Origin: Moringa oleifera
Lineage: Eukaryota; Streptophyta; Magnoliopsida; Brassicales; Moringaceae
Reading direction: 5' to 3'
Length of the DNA: 64,000 nucleotides
Assembly: GCA_021397835.1 (NCBI GenBank)
Contig: JAJFZO010000609.1
Location: forward strand, 3,660,001 to 3,724,000
Shown: positions 45,437-57,337 of the stretch, one piece after another
Numbering within the stretch: position 1 is the stretch's first letter
Layout of the letters: each line of letters starts with the position of its first letter
Program-made: the position numbers and the translations under genes
The notes under the pieces: generated by a model
What the model saw: the letters and a program-made list of their open reading frames with translations, nothing else
Database searches by the model: none
Told to the model about the DNA's origin: nothing

Positions 45437-47965
45437 ATGATTCGTCGTAGTAGTAATAAATTGTGCCCGAGAAATCTCTATTTCACTCTTACCAAGAACT
45501 CTAATTCTGGGTCTCTGTTTCACGCATGTGATTCACGGAATCCTAGTTCTCACGCAAATGCAGTCAATATTTACTTCAAAAACTGCAGCTTCTTGAGCTC
45601 TTTGGTGGGTCTCAATTTAGTTTCTTTGGGTTTTTCCGTTTCAAGAAAACCTATATTTACCAGCAAATTAAGTTGTAATCAAAACCTTGATACGGTGAGG
45701 AATTACTGTTCTGAGAAAAGCAATGCTGGTGGCTCTGGTGAGTGGACGGAGGATGTGGAGTATTTAGATGAGTCCGGCAGTGTTATATACAGTGGTAAAG
45801 GTATAAGGTCAGTTGAACCAGGGGTTGATGACCATGTCATGGTGGGTGGGATAAAGAAGCCATTCTTGAATGCCTCAGCAGTTGCTAAGCTGGTCGAGGT
45901 TGTGAAGAGGTGGAGATGGGGGCCAGAATTGGAGACACAGTTGGACAAGCTCCAGTTTGTGCCAAACATGGTTCATATAACTCAAGCCTTGAAGGTTATT
46001 AAAGATAGCGATGGGTCATTGAGCTTGTTCAGATGGGCTAAGAGGCAACCTTGGTACTCCCCAAAAGATGAGTGTTATGTTATTTTGTTCGATGCATTGA
46101 ACCAAAATAGAGATTTTAATGGGATCCAGTCTCTGTTTGATGAAATGGTTCAAGACTCGAGTAATAATGGGATTGCCTCTTTCAGTGCATATAATCGGGT
46201 GATTCAGTATTTGGCTAAAGCTGAAAAACTGGAGGTTTCAATTTGTTGTTTTAAGAAGGCTCAGGATTTTGGCTGTACAATTGATACCCAAACATGTAAC
46301 ACACTCATGACTTTGTTTCTGGACAAGGGTTTGCCTTACAAGGCATTTGAGATATATGAGAGCATGGAAGCAGCAGGATGTTCATTGGATGGGTCAACCT
46401 ATGAGTTGATGATACCAAGCTTAGCAAAATCCGGCCGTCTTGATGCAGCTTTTAAGCTGTTCCAAGAGATGAAAGAAAGGAATCTTCAACCAAGCTTTAA
46501 CGTTTTTGCATCGCTTGTTGATTCAATGGGAAAGGCGGGGAGGCTGGATGCATCTATGAAGGTTTACATGGAAATGCAGGGTTATGGGCTTAGGCCATCC
46601 GCCACAATGTATGTTTCTCTGATCGAGTCATATGCAAAGGCTGGGAAGTTAGAGACTGCTCTTAGGCTTTGGGATGAGATGAAGATGGCGGGTTTCAGGC
46701 CCAACTTTGGGTTGTACACATTGATCATTGAGTCCCATGCAAAGTCAGGGAAGCTTGATATTGCAATGTCAATATTTAAAGATATGGAGAAGGCTGGATT
46801 TCTGCCAACCCCATCTACCTATTCATGTCTCCTGGAACTGCATGCTGCATCTGGACAAATAGATCCCGCAATGAAGCTGTATAACATGATGGTCAATGCA
46901 GGGTTGAGACTGGGCCTAAGTACTTATACTGCCCTTCTTACCCTGTTGGCTAATAAAAAGCTTGTTGATGTGGCTGCAAAAGTATTACTTGAAATGAAGG
47001 CCATGGGATATTCTGTTGATGTGAGTGCCAGTGATGTTCTTATGGTTTATATTAAGGATGGTTCTGTTGATGTTGCTTTAAGGTGGCTAAAATTCATGGG
47101 TTCGTCAGGCATTAAGACGAATAATTTTATAATCAGACAGTTGTTTGAATCATGTATGAAGAATGGTCTCTTTGAGTCTGCCAAGCCTCTACTTGAGACC
47201 TATGTGAACTCCGCAGGAAAGGTGGACTTCGTACTTTACACATCCATTCTTGCCCATCTAGTACGATGCCAGGAAGAGCAGAATGAAAGGCACTTGATGT
47301 CCATCCTTAGTGCCACTAAACATAAAGCACATGCTTTTATGTGTGGACTCTTCACTGGCCCAGAACAAAGGAAACAACCTGTGTTATCCTTTGTCAGGGA
47401 ATTCTTTCAGGGTATTGATTATGAGCTGGAAGAGGGGGCTGCGAGATACTTTGTCAATGTTCTACTCAATTACCTTGTTCTTATGGGACAGATAAATCGA
47501 GCTCGATGTGTTTGGAAAGTTGCCTATGAGAGTAAGCTTTTCCCGAAGGCAATTGTCTTTGATCAGCATATTGCGTGGTCTCTTGACGTTAGAAATTTGT
47601 CTGTGGGAGCTGCTCTTATAGCTGTTGTCCACACCCTCCATAGGTTCAGAAAGCGCATGCTGTATTACGGTGTTGTTCCGAGACGTATCAAGTTAGTTAC
47701 AGGACCCACTCTGAAGATTGTGGTTGCACAAATGTTGAGCTCCGTAGAATCTCCATTTGAGGTGAGTAAGGTTGTTTTGCGAGCACCAGGAGATTCTATC
47801 ATGGAGTGGTTTAAGAAACCAATTGTTCAACAGTTTCTCCTCAATGAGATTCCATCAAGGACTGACATCCTTATGCACAAACTGAACATACTCTTTCCTA
47901 ATTCTGCACCTGAAATTAGATCATTATCCCCACCAAAACCGCTCATGTCAGGGAAGGCAATGTAA
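45437..47965 (+). CDS. EMB2217: P-class PPR protein with SMR-like C-terminus, EMB2217-like
   Basis: Single-exon gene of 842 codons and the only long intact frame in the window. The N-terminus (about 1-90: MIRRSSNKL, rich in Ser, Arg and Asn, few acids) looks like an organelle transit peptide, probably mitochondrial. Residues 145-205 form a conserved pre-PPR region. About eleven 35-residue P-type PPR repeats run from 211 to 597, for example CNTLMTLFLDKGLPYKAFEIY and MYVSLIESYAKAGKLETALRL. Residues 710-800 resemble the SMR domain of PPR-SMR proteins (SLDVRNLSVGAALIAVVHTL, then TGPTLK) but lack the His of the usual LDxH motif. Known family: PPR proteins bind organelle RNA with about one base per repeat; Arabidopsis At1g79490/EMB2217 is an embryo-lethal locus. 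Orthology is inferred from memory of that family. Start chosen as the first Met before the targeting-like stretch. Confidence 0.9.
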   Translation: MIRRSSNKLCPRNLYFTLTKNSNSGSLFHACDSRNPSSHANAVNIYFKNCSFLSSLVGLNLVSLGFSVSRKPIFTSKLSCNQNLDTVRNYCSEKSNAGGSGEWTEDVEYLDESGSVIYSGKGIRSVEPGVDDHVMVGGIKKPFLNASAVAKLVEVVKRWRWGPELETQLDKLQFVPNMVHITQALKVIKDSDGSLSLFRWAKRQPWYSPKDECYVILFDALNQNRDFNGIQSLFDEMVQDSSNNGIASFSAYNRVIQYLAKAEKLEVSICCFKKAQDFGCTIDTQTCNTLMTLFLDKGLPYKAFEIYESMEAAGCSLDGSTYELMIPSLAKSGRLDAAFKLFQEMKERNLQPSFNVFASLVDSMGKAGRLDASMKVYMEMQGYGLRPSATMYVSLIESYAKAGKLETALRLWDEMKMAGFRPNFGLYTLIIESHAKSGKLDIAMSIFKDMEKAGFLPTPSTYSCLLELHAASGQIDPAMKLYNMMVNAGLRLGLSTYTALLTLLANKKLVDVAAKVLLEMKAMGYSVDVSASDVLMVYIKDGSVDVALRWLKFMGSSGIKTNNFIIRQLFESCMKNGLFESAKPLLETYVNSAGKVDFVLYTSILAHLVRCQEEQNERHLMSILSATKHKAHAFMCGLFTGPEQRKQPVLSFVREFFQGIDYELEEGAARYFVNVLLNYLVLMGQINRARCVWKVAYESKLFPKAIVFDQHIAWSLDVRNLSVGAALIAVVHTLHRFRKRMLYYGVVPRRIKLVTGPTLKIVVAQMLSSVESPFEVSKVVLRAPGDSIMEWFKKPIVQQFLLNEIPSRTDILMHKLNILFPNSAPEIRSLSPPKPLMSGKAM

Positions 47966-48546
47966 TCATAGGGAAGATTGACGTTGGTTATGGCTATATA
48001 CTTGTGAAATGAAAATGTAAGTAAATTTACTTCCACCTCATATTATTCTTTTCTTCATTTATTTTATTTGATAAAGTAGTTATGTGAGCATGATCATGTA
48101 TTTTGTAGTTTTTGGAGATCTAGTGTGTGTGTATTTAATTCATGGGTTTGATATTTCTAATTGCATCAAAACATGAGTTGAGTTATTGATTGTTGCTGCG
48201 CTGCATATGCCAAGTAGCAATCCAGCAATAGCTTGATTGAATTGTCAGCCTGCATAAACTTGGAGACTCAATTTATGAGAAAAAAAGAAAGACTGTTACT
48301 TTTATGAACCTAATTGATATTTCTGAAGCAACATCCAATGTCAAGTTGTGCATGCAAATTTTATTACGTTAGCCTTCTAGATACACTTCCTACGTGCTTA
48401 CTGTTACATATATTTGTCATATTTGTTTTCCTGGAATATTTACATTATCAAAAGAAATATTAAAATTACGTTCATTAAAATATGCTTTCTTACTTACAAT
48501 CTGTTGACACTCTGAAAGATTGGAAGCAGTGGACCTGATTGAGCCT
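47966..48546. other. 3' UTR and downstream of the PPR gene
   Basis: Non-coding. No single clear polyadenylation signal stands out. Part of this stretch probably belongs to the PPR mRNA. Confidence 0.5.
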
Positions 48547-48675
48547 TTGGGGATGCTGTTATCATTTATCCACCATTACAAGATATGGTTCTCAATTGAG
48601 TGGTTGGGGATGCTGTTGTCATTTATCCACCATTACACGATATGGTTCTCAATTGAGTGGCTGGGGATGCTGTTG
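48547..48675. repeat. 57-bp tandem repeat, about 2.3 units
   Basis: Two nearly identical 57-bp units starting at 48,547 and 48,604, and the first 14-15 bases of a third at 48,661. They read GGGGATGCTGTT(A/G)TCATT onwards. Because 57 is a multiple of three, the repeat stays open in one frame (48,520-48,888), but that frame has no family resemblance. Confidence 0.9.
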
Positions 48676-51580
48676 AATTTTTGCTTCTTGCAAATTGCTG
48701 CAATTGTATCAATAGAAACAGTTGCTGAAGCTTGTACACCTTCGTCCCCCCCTTTGGTTGGTGACTTCATAGAGGTGCGAGTACAACCATTGCTCATATT
48801 TACTGGAAGTTGTGGACCAAGTATGATATGGCTCTTAAAAGCTTACTCTACTCTTAATACTTTGCTGGCTTATATCAAGATAATCTAACAAAAATTTATA
48901 GGTATGTACTAGCTAAGTTTTGTATCTGATGGGAGGAATCCGCCTAAGGGTAGGTTTTCACTTTTTTCATTAATTTGTTGTGTGCCTTACTGTTGAAAGA
49001 GCAGTGTCTAGCACCAGGTAAAATCCTGCTGCAGAAAGGATACTTTAATTCAAATTGGTTTTGCTTTGGCTATAACTGACAGGAGAGAAGTGGGGAGGAA
49101 AGAAGAGGGAGAGGGAAGAAAGTGGCAAAAAGAACAACTATTTGTGGGAGCACATTTTGTCAGATTTAAGTATTTGTATATTAACTTGATAGCCCAAACA
49201 TTTTAGCTGGATATCGACTTTGTCTTGTTCTCAGCCCTGTGGTTTCTTTCAACATTATTAGTCTTCCTGTTTATCTTCTGTCATTCTTCTGAGAAGATTG
49301 TTATGGTAATAGGAGTTACTCAATTAAAAGGCTGGCCTTTAGGAAGATTTTTATAAAAATGGAGCTCAGAAAGCCTTGCCCTGGGGTTGATTTCCTGCCT
49401 GCATGCTTGTGCCTGCCTCTAGGAGCTGACCTTCTTCTGGTTTGATGGCTCTTCCCCACTGTTCCCTTTGTTTCTGTTTTATCCTTTCTCAGCTTTTGGA
49501 TTTCTTTGCAAATCAATGGTGTTCAAGATTACAGTTTTGGTCTCTTTTTAGGGTGCAGGATTTGATGACAGTTAGAGCAAAAGCTTGCCAAATTACAGGA
49601 GAAAGTTCTACCAGGCTTCTCGAATTTGAGGTTTTTGTACCAACATGTAACATTGGTATTCAAACCTATTTATTTCTCTTGATTTTTAGCAGCCTGGATA
49701 GGGTAGAAAGAACGTTCAATCTTGTCACTAGTTCTTTATAACAGAAACCTGTTAGGGGGTTTGTTTTCCAATCACTGGTTTGACAATACAATATTATGAT
49801 TCTTCCCCTGCCAAAATGAGTTTTTCCTGATTTAGAATATTTTTCACTGCATGAGGTTTTCTGTTTGGATTAAGAAAACTAAGACAAACAAAGATAAGGT
49901 TTTGGGGTGTTCACATCTTGTTCTATTTTGTTCCTGAGCAGCTAATAATTGATTTCAGTTGGTCTTATTTGAGCTTTATGTCAAATTCATTTGTGATATT
50001 CTGCTAGAACTGTTGTTCTTTTTTTTTTTTCCCCCTTTCATTTTTTCAGAATTTATTTCATTTGGTAGCAAACTCCAACAAAGGATCTATTCGAGCCTAA
50101 GAGTTTAATCTCCTAATGGATGAAGTACCAGCTAGAAAGCTCAGAAATTTTAGCTTTTCTCAGGGAAGTTAATCTTTTGGGATCCTATGCCTTTGTCCTG
50201 TTACCAGACCATATAGATAAACTTTTGTTGCGATCTCAAATTGCTGTTTATTCTTTCCCTGAAGAAGGTAAATATAAAGTTTGCTAGAATATTGGTCTTT
50301 ATTCTTTCTTTCCCTGAAGAAAGTAAATCTAAAGTTTGCTAGAATTGAGTGGGTGGTGAAGCTACAGCCTAGGTTCTGATCTTCTTTACAACAATTGTGA
50401 GCATTTGGAACTTTGAACTAAAAATAAAGTAAAATACAAGTACAAGTACTTAACAGAGAAAAGTCCAAGATCCAATTTCTTGTTGTCTGGAGAAAACTGA
50501 AAGGAAAAAAGGAAAGGAAAAAAGAAAGTGACTACGGAAGCACCATGTAAGCCCATTTACTTCATGCAATCTGTGTTTGCATTCTGCAAGAACAAGTTGA
50601 GGACTCCTCCCCTTTGAAATATGACACAAGATCCTGGTGGGCAGCTGCACCATAGACATTTGGTTTTCAGGTGCATTAGTCAACAGGACTCTTCTCTGCG
50701 AGCCAGTGATCAAACCTTTAATTTGTTATTCACTTGCTCATTCTTTCACCAAAATGTTGCAACATCCATGTTTCAGTATGTTTATATCTGATGCTAACTG
50801 CAGCTAAAGAATGTGTGGCCCAAGCATAGGATGCAATCTGGAAAATTGTGGAGTGATAGATTAGTTGCAGTCTCCTTTTTCTAATGTTAACAGGAAGCAG
50901 CCTGCTTGCAACAAGTCCAGCAGGGGAGCGACTGCAGATCTCCATATGCAGCTATTGCAGTGAGCGTGTAGGATATATATGAATAGTTACACGATCCCCT
51001 GTTTCTGTGTTTGCTTTGTTTGGTTGCTTCCCCCTGTTTTCGTTTTCCCTACTTCATAAAGAAAACGAAATTTTTGTTCAACTTGAAAATTTGCAATAAA
51101 ATATGAAGCACCCAACATCTTGACGGAAAAGAGTATGATAATAAGTTAATAAGAAATCAATTTTGAATCAATCAAATGATATTATTTTAATATGAAACTT
51201 TTAAATAAAATTTATATTAATTATTTTTTAAAATTTATATCTTATCTCCCATCTAATGGTTTCATGTGAATTAATCATATCTTATTTTATTTTAAAAACA
51301 TCTAATGATTATATTTGAATTGATTATATTTTATTTTATTGTATCTTAAAAAAATCAATAACTTCAAAATTTAAAAATGATCATTTGATATTAATCAAAA
51401 ATACTTTTCATGATAGTTATAAATAGGAGTTTTTTTAATTTATTTTTTATCTCAAAACAACAGTACTTATTAAAAGGGGATGAATATGTTTTAAGGACAT
51501 TGTATGCTACACAAATCTCAAGCTTCTGCTGCTACTGAAGATTTGTAGTTGTTACACAGCTTGTTAAATTCCTTCTTAAT
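48676..51580. other. Intergenic region, mostly unrecognised
   Basis: About 2.9 kb. From 48,900 to 51,000 composition is more balanced than in the flanking repeats and may be old genic or untranslated DNA. Short open frames (for example 49,442-49,741 and 50,450-50,713) show no domains. After 51,080 it becomes AT-rich. A TATAAATAG phrase at about 51,420 may belong to a Copia LTR that precedes the foldback arm. Confidence 0.5.
50251..50345. repeat. 55-bp direct repeat, nearly two units
   Basis: TTCTTTCCCTGAAGAA(G/A)GTAA starts at 50,251 and again at 50,306, and the units match through AAGTTTGCTAGAAT. Confidence 0.85.
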
Positions 51581-51989
51581 TTCAATTGGAAATTAAAATT
51601 AATTTTTTGGTTATAAGCTTATAAAACATTTTAAAGTCATAATTGCTAAAAATAAAGTTATAACTAACCATTTTGTCTAAGAAAATGGGATTTTTGAAAA
51701 TGATACTCTACCTGATCGGGGAGTATTGTCGGAGTGAGATAAGGGTTAGCATAATATTATTTTGATATCATTTTAAGATAATTCTCTTCAAAATAATTTT
51801 AAAGAGTAGTTTTTTAATTTCATAAAATTTTTATCTTATTAAATATTTATAACATCCGAAAAAAAAATTAGATTGTTGATATGAATTTAATTATTATTAA
51901 AAGTATATATATCTATAAATAGTGTTCAAGAAACCAAACCAAGATTGTTGAAAAGTTTATCCCTACAATTCAAGTGTGAGTTATGGTAC

Positions 51990-52735
51990 TAGTTAACCAC
52001 AATGAAGAGCCGAGAAATTTCAACGGCTGAGGTGGTAGTAAAAGGCGCTGTTTTACTTGACAACTTTGAATCTTGCAAGATTTTTAATAAAAAAGCTCCT
52101 GAGTTAAAAGAATATCAAATAGATGTGTAAGTCACCAGTGCAATTGATGCATGGAAGCACTTTAATTTCTTATGTAAAAATTATATAATGAACGGTCTAC
52201 ATGATTCATTGTACAACATCAAGATAGCTAAGAAGTTGTGAGAATCTCTTGATTGAAAATAAAACTAAAGATGTTAGAGTAAATAAATTTGTGATCGGTC
52301 GGTTTCTCAAATAGAAAATGGTGGATTTCAAAAGTGTTTAATTAAGTGCAAAAAATTCAAGTGATCTTACATAGAATTCAAGATAAAGGAATTATTCTTA
52401 GTAAAACCTTCCAAGTAGCTTTTATTATTGAGAAATTACCTCTTAAGATTGAATGATATCAAGACTTATCTTAAGCATAATGGAAAAAAGATGAAGTTGG
52501 ATCAACTAGTTGTTAAACTTTGAATTACGAAAGGTAACAGATACTCTAACAAAAAGGATTTAATCTTGCTACTGCTAAAGTCAATATGGTAGAGCATTGG
52601 TAAAACTCAAAAAACAAAAACGGTAAGCAAAATATGGGATCGAATGGAGAAATTTCTAATAAATGATTTCTTAAAAAATACTTCAATTGTGACAAGGATG
52701 AGCAATTTCCCTTGTCCTTTAATTGATGAAGCAAA
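51990..52735 (+). pseudogene. Copia gag relic, left arm of foldback
   Basis: Broken frames give AWKHFNFLCKNYIMNGL, SLYNIKIAKKL, KHNGKKMKLDQLVVKL and a worn zinc knuckle (YFNCDKDEQFP), matching the UBN2-type gag of plant Copia elements in order. Multiple stops. Confidence 0.75.
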
Positions 52736-52749
52736 ATTTTTCATATAAA

Positions 52750-53840
52750 CCTTCTCTTTGTTGACTAGTTGGTAAAGTGAACAACTCCTGCTTTAAGCAT
52801 ATATGCTGAGTGTCACCAGTATCAATCCATCATTCACTTTGGTTAAACCCAACAAAATTCACTTCAGACACGATAGCGAAGAGGTTTATGTTTAACACAT
52901 GCTAAGTAATGCAACCAACCACATTAGCCGGATAATTCTTACTCTTTTCTTAAAGAAATGACAATAAGTGGATTTACAACCTTCTTTGCCACAACTGAAG
53001 CATTTTTCAATAAATAACTTCTTAAAAAAATTTTCTTTTCAATCTCATCTTGTTTGTCATTCTTGTTTTTAGAGCTTTGCCCACACTTTACCACGTTGGT
53101 CTCAGTAGTAGTAAGATTGAATCTTCTCTTGTCAGAGCATTTGTTGTCTTCTTCAATTCAAAGTCTAACAATTAACTGATCTAGATTCATATCCTTTCTC
53201 TTGTACTTAAGATAATTATTGATATCTTTCTATCGAGGAGGCAATTTCTCAATAGTAAAAGCTACATGGAAGGTTTCACTAAGGTTATTCCCTCATTTTG
53301 AACTTCATGCAAGATCACTCAGATTTCTTGCATTTAATTGATGAATCTCTTAGAGTCCACCATTTTACATTCGAGAAATCGATCAATTACAAGTTTTTTT
53401 GCTTCAATATCCTCGATTTAATATTTTCGATCAAGAGATTTCCATAACTCCTTAATTGTCTTGATGTTATTATCATACTGTATAATGAATCATGCTGGTC
53501 ATTCATTACATGCTACGTAAAAATCAGAATGTTTCCATGCGTTAATTATAATGATGACTTGCACATCTGTTTTATCATCTTTCAACTTATGAGCTTATTC
53601 AATCAAGGATCTTGCAAAATTCAAGGTTGTTTAGGAAAATAACATCTTTCACTATCAGCTTTTTAAATTTTAAGCCGTTGAATTTCTTGGACTTTTCATT
53701 ATGGTTTACTGGTATTGTAGTTGATACTTGAATTGTAAGGATAGACACTTAGGCAACCTTGGTCGTGCTTGAGCACCATTCATAGCTCTATAACACTACT
53801 TTCAATAGTAATTGAATTCATATGCATAAAAGAATTTGTT
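52750..53840 (-). pseudogene. Copia gag-protease relic, right arm of foldback
   Basis: On the minus strand: AWKHSDFYVACNE-like start, DRFLECKMVDSKRFI, FLHEVQ-like phrases, a zinc knuckle (CFSCGKEGCKSTYCH at about 53,000), then the protease start with LFAIVSEVNFVG and WWIDTGDTQHIC (about 52,830), where DTG is the catalytic triplet. It extends further 3' than the left arm. Stops throughout. Confidence 0.75.
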
Positions 53841-54165
53841 TTAAAATTGTTGGTAAATACTTAATAAAATATTGATTTTATGAAACTAAAAAATTGCTCA
53901 TAAATTGATTTTATGATAAAATTTGTTTCGAAATTATTTATCTTTGGATAATATCAAGATAGCATTATCCTAACCCTTAATACAGTATCTTACTCTTATA
54001 ATACTCCCAAATCATGAGGTGGAATTTCCTTCATTAAAAACTTCATTTTCTTAGATAAAGTATCCAATTGTAATTCTATTCTTAACAATTATGACTTTAA
54101 AACATTTTTATAAGCTTATAACCAAAAAAAAAAAATCAATTTCAATTACCAAACAGTGTAATTAA

Positions 54166-55789
54166 CAGCATATCTTTAATAATAATAAAGCTCGAGGTAC
54201 GTGTAACACAATTTTCTTAAAACTTTTTTGTCCCTTCCTCTTAGGCATTGGAGTTTCCAAACATATATTTCCTAGGATACAATGGTCACAATATTAAAAA
54301 GGAATGCTACCAAATCAACATCCTAACAGACAACAAAATAAAATTTGAATATTATCACGAACTCTAAAGAATAGGAACTTTAAGAGAAAATGAAGCTTCA
54401 AGATATTTTTGTTGCATTGAAATTAAAAAAGGATGCTCTTATTTATGTCCATCATGGAAGGCATTTTCAACATGAATCATATGATCATTTTTGAATTTTT
54501 AAGTTGATGATAATATAAGATATAGTTATTACAATTATGATCATTGAATGTTAAAATATCACGAAAATAAATTTTTTAAAAAAATAATTAATTTAAATTT
54601 TATTTAAAATTTTTAAATTAAAATAAGATCATTTAACCCATTTAAAATCAACTTTTCATTTATCTTATTATCATCATGTTGTTTTCCAACGCTTTTCTGA
54701 AGATTGTAGAATACAATCTCTTTGTTGGAATTGGATCCAGCTCAATATTGTTGCTACTTCTAACACATTAACCTCACACTCAATTTCACAATAAAAGATG
54801 CTGCACCAACAACAAAGCAAATTCTAATACGTCATTACTAATGAATGTCTGTTGTCACACAGAAATTCAAGGATTTTTCTTTCTTCAATTTGCCTAAGGG
54901 AATCAAACTAAGAGTGGCTATCTTTTCTAATGAATGGTGAGACAAAAATGCTTCAACTTAGTCGTTATAAACTAATCGCCTATTGCCATATAGTTTGTAT
55001 GCTAAATTCTGTGTTCTTTTCTTTTTTCTTAGTGGTCGACTAATTTGTCAATTTAACATGCTCAGGAATTGGGTTTTAGAAACTCTCTTTTTATTTACTT
55101 AAATAAAATAGAAACTAAAATCATATAGGCATTTATTCTAGAAGTAGCAATCTGAACCACTAAATTGTGCACTTTGAGCATTCCATTCCCCTTCATCTAA
55201 CATGGAACAACTTTTGCACTTTAGCATTTAATTCAACCCTACTAAGTATACATTGTAGGATTCGAAACGTTTTTGAACCCTCAAATGTCGAATCTGTATA
55301 ATCCCGTCTACATGTGATGTATCTCTTATACTATATATTATTTTTTAAAAAAAGTACGGGCAAAGTGTTAAATATACCCTCTCAATTGAATTGAATATTT
55401 AAATAATTTCAGTTGTTACATTTTAATTGAATTTTGATGCCTAAAAGGCAAAGTTTGAAAATGACCTAAAGCCAGGGTTAAATCTCTACTTTTGTATCCT
55501 TTCTTATAATGGGTATACCTTGTCTTTTTCTTTTCATCCCTTTTTTTTTTTCTCTCCATTTTGGTGGATTAATTAAACTCAACACAGCTGTTAATTGAGG
55601 GGATGAGGTTGTGGAATGAGATTGATTGTCAAGTGGAAATGGAAACCCTTTTTGACAGTGACAATATTCTTGTCAAAGAAAATTCTCTTTTTCTTTTTCT
55701 AGGGACATTTAACAAAGAAAAAGACCTGTAAAATCCTAATTAGACATTTACCACTGCTGCAGAAGACAAAATTTAAAGGAGGGTTTGGT
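54166..55789. other. Intergenic region downstream of ZIP gene
   Basis: AT-rich, no gene or clear repeat seen. The last part is the 3' flank of the minus-strand ZIP gene. Confidence 0.5.
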
Positions 55790-57238
55790 TCAAGCCCATT
55801 TGGCCAATACAGACATGCAACCAGCTCCCAGTAGCAGTGAAACATTAGCCCCTAATTGAAGCCTGATATTGCTTTGCATTCTTGGATTCATGAAATCAGC
55901 TGCCAATAAATCAACAAGTGCCATGTATATCAAGATCCCCGCTGAAGCTGAATTGAAAATTCCTTCAACAATTAGAGCAGTGGGACTGCTCTCCTCATAA
56001 ACTTTCGAAATTCCAATTCCAATGGCAATCCCCACAGGAGTTGTTAGCGAGAAAAATGTCGCCATAATTGCTGTTGACCGGGACTTGAATTGTGCCTGCA
56101 ATTAATATTGAGCTTATTTTAAGTTTTTCCTAAAAGTTACATTGATACTATATATAGAATGATTGGCCTTGTTGAACGGGTGAGCCACATGTTAAAAGGT
56201 TACGAACCATTATAATAATGAGGATGTTGTCATATGACAACATTCCCCAGTCTATGTAGTCGGCCTAAACTTTAATTACATCAACTTATGCTAAATTACC
56301 CATTAAAGTTATGCCCATCTCTGTAAATCAAAGTTAGAAGCAAGAACTGTGACTCTACCTGAGAAATACATCCACCGAGCCCCATGCCCTCAAAGAACTG
56401 ATGGAAAGACAAAGCTGCCAGGAGAGGCTTTATTGTGTCAAGACTCTGAGAGGCACCCAGAGAGATCCCTATGATGACTGAGTGAACCACAATTCCCAGC
56501 TCCAACACCTGCATAGCATGATTCATCAAAGCAATATTCAAATACCCATCTGAGAAAATCGCCTAGAAATTAACTTAGTCGAACTCGATCAAAACCAAAC
56601 CTTACTTGTGATATGATGCGTTGTCGGATTAGTTCTGGTAGAGGCAGTTCTTCAGATGGGGAGGCTGCAGAGCCGTGGGCATGACCATGCGTGGCGTGTG
56701 TGTGGACATGAACATGACCTGCATGTCCGTCACCCTTTTCTTCATCAGCATTAACCTGCTTAAGAGGCTTGATATCATAGTGTTGCCTATTATAATATGC
56801 CGTAGCAAATGAATCAACCATCAAGGTCCCCATCGCAGACACCATGGCAACAAAACCAGAGAAAGGAAACTTCCCCCATGGATTTTCACTCAGGCATGGT
56901 GAGTTTAAGTTCTCGAAGGCATCTGGAAGTACGTGAATGAAGCCAGTTGCTAGAATAACACCAGCAGCAAAAGCCTTGACCATGAAGAACATATCATTAT
57001 CAGGCCTTAACGCCCGGATCTTGTTGCCTAACAACGGCAGGCTCACTCCGATGGCACCAGCGACAAGAACTGATGCAATCGAACCTACCTTGTACTTCAT
57101 TGTGTCACCTTTATTTTCTTCCGTGGGTTCAACATCGCATGTGCACTCACCAGAAACCATGGTAGGGTTGAGAAAAAGCAGAACAACAGATATGATGAAG
57201 ATCATGTTAAAGGAAAAAGTTTGAAGAGTACTGGCCAT
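55790..57238 (-). CDS. ZIP family zinc/iron transporter, three exons
   Basis: Exon 1 57,238-56,606, exon 2 56,508-56,359, exon 3 56,095-55,790; all introns are GT-AG and join in frame to give 362 residues, the usual ZIP length. A signal peptide (1-30, [22 protein letters not shown]) precedes eight predicted membrane helices. The loop between helices 3 and 4 is His-rich (eight His within 172-188), a likely metal-binding or regulatory segment. Helix 4 has the signature [12 protein letters not shown] (His220) and helix 5 [11 protein letters not shown] (His247, Glu251), the ZIP transport-site residues. Function by family: uptake of Zn2+ and possibly Fe2+ into the cytoplasm across the plasma membrane. 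It is closest to the plant IRT/ZIP1-ZIP8-like group; the exact member is not decidable by eye. It looks intact. Confidence 0.93.
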
Positions 57239-57330
57239 TGTATGTTGGTGTGAGCTTAATTGTGAAAGAGAGGAGAAGAGACAAAAGGCTTCGGAGATCG
57301 TGAGGCTTGAGGAAAGGCCTGAGCTTTCTT

Positions 57331-57337
57331 CTTATAC
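57331..57337 (-). promoter_or_regulatory. TATA box of the ZIP gene
   Basis: TATAAG on the minus strand about 95 bp before the ATG, leaving a 5' UTR of roughly 60 bp. Plausible core promoter. Confidence 0.5.

Larger units (their letters stand above)
51585..54165. repeat. Foldback: inverted pair of Copia gag fragments
   Basis: Left arm about 51,585-52,735 (plus) and right arm about 52,960-54,165 (minus) carry the same Copia gag region in opposite directions. Outer ends share TTTGGTTATAAGCTTATAAAA and TTTTAAAGTCATAATTG. Inner parts share AWKHxxFxCxN, a K-x-VxDRFL-type stretch and the zinc-knuckle region. The arms are diverged, with many indels. Confidence 0.75.

Noticed and set aside
45703..45969. 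Minus-strand frame inside the PPR gene
   Set aside because: Shadow of the intact 842-codon frame.
48520..48888. Small protein gene after the PPR gene
   Set aside because: The frame is open largely because of the 57-bp tandem repeat; no domain, no splice or start context of note.
56937..57224. Plus-strand frame over ZIP exon 1
   Set aside because: Shadow of the real minus-strand exon.
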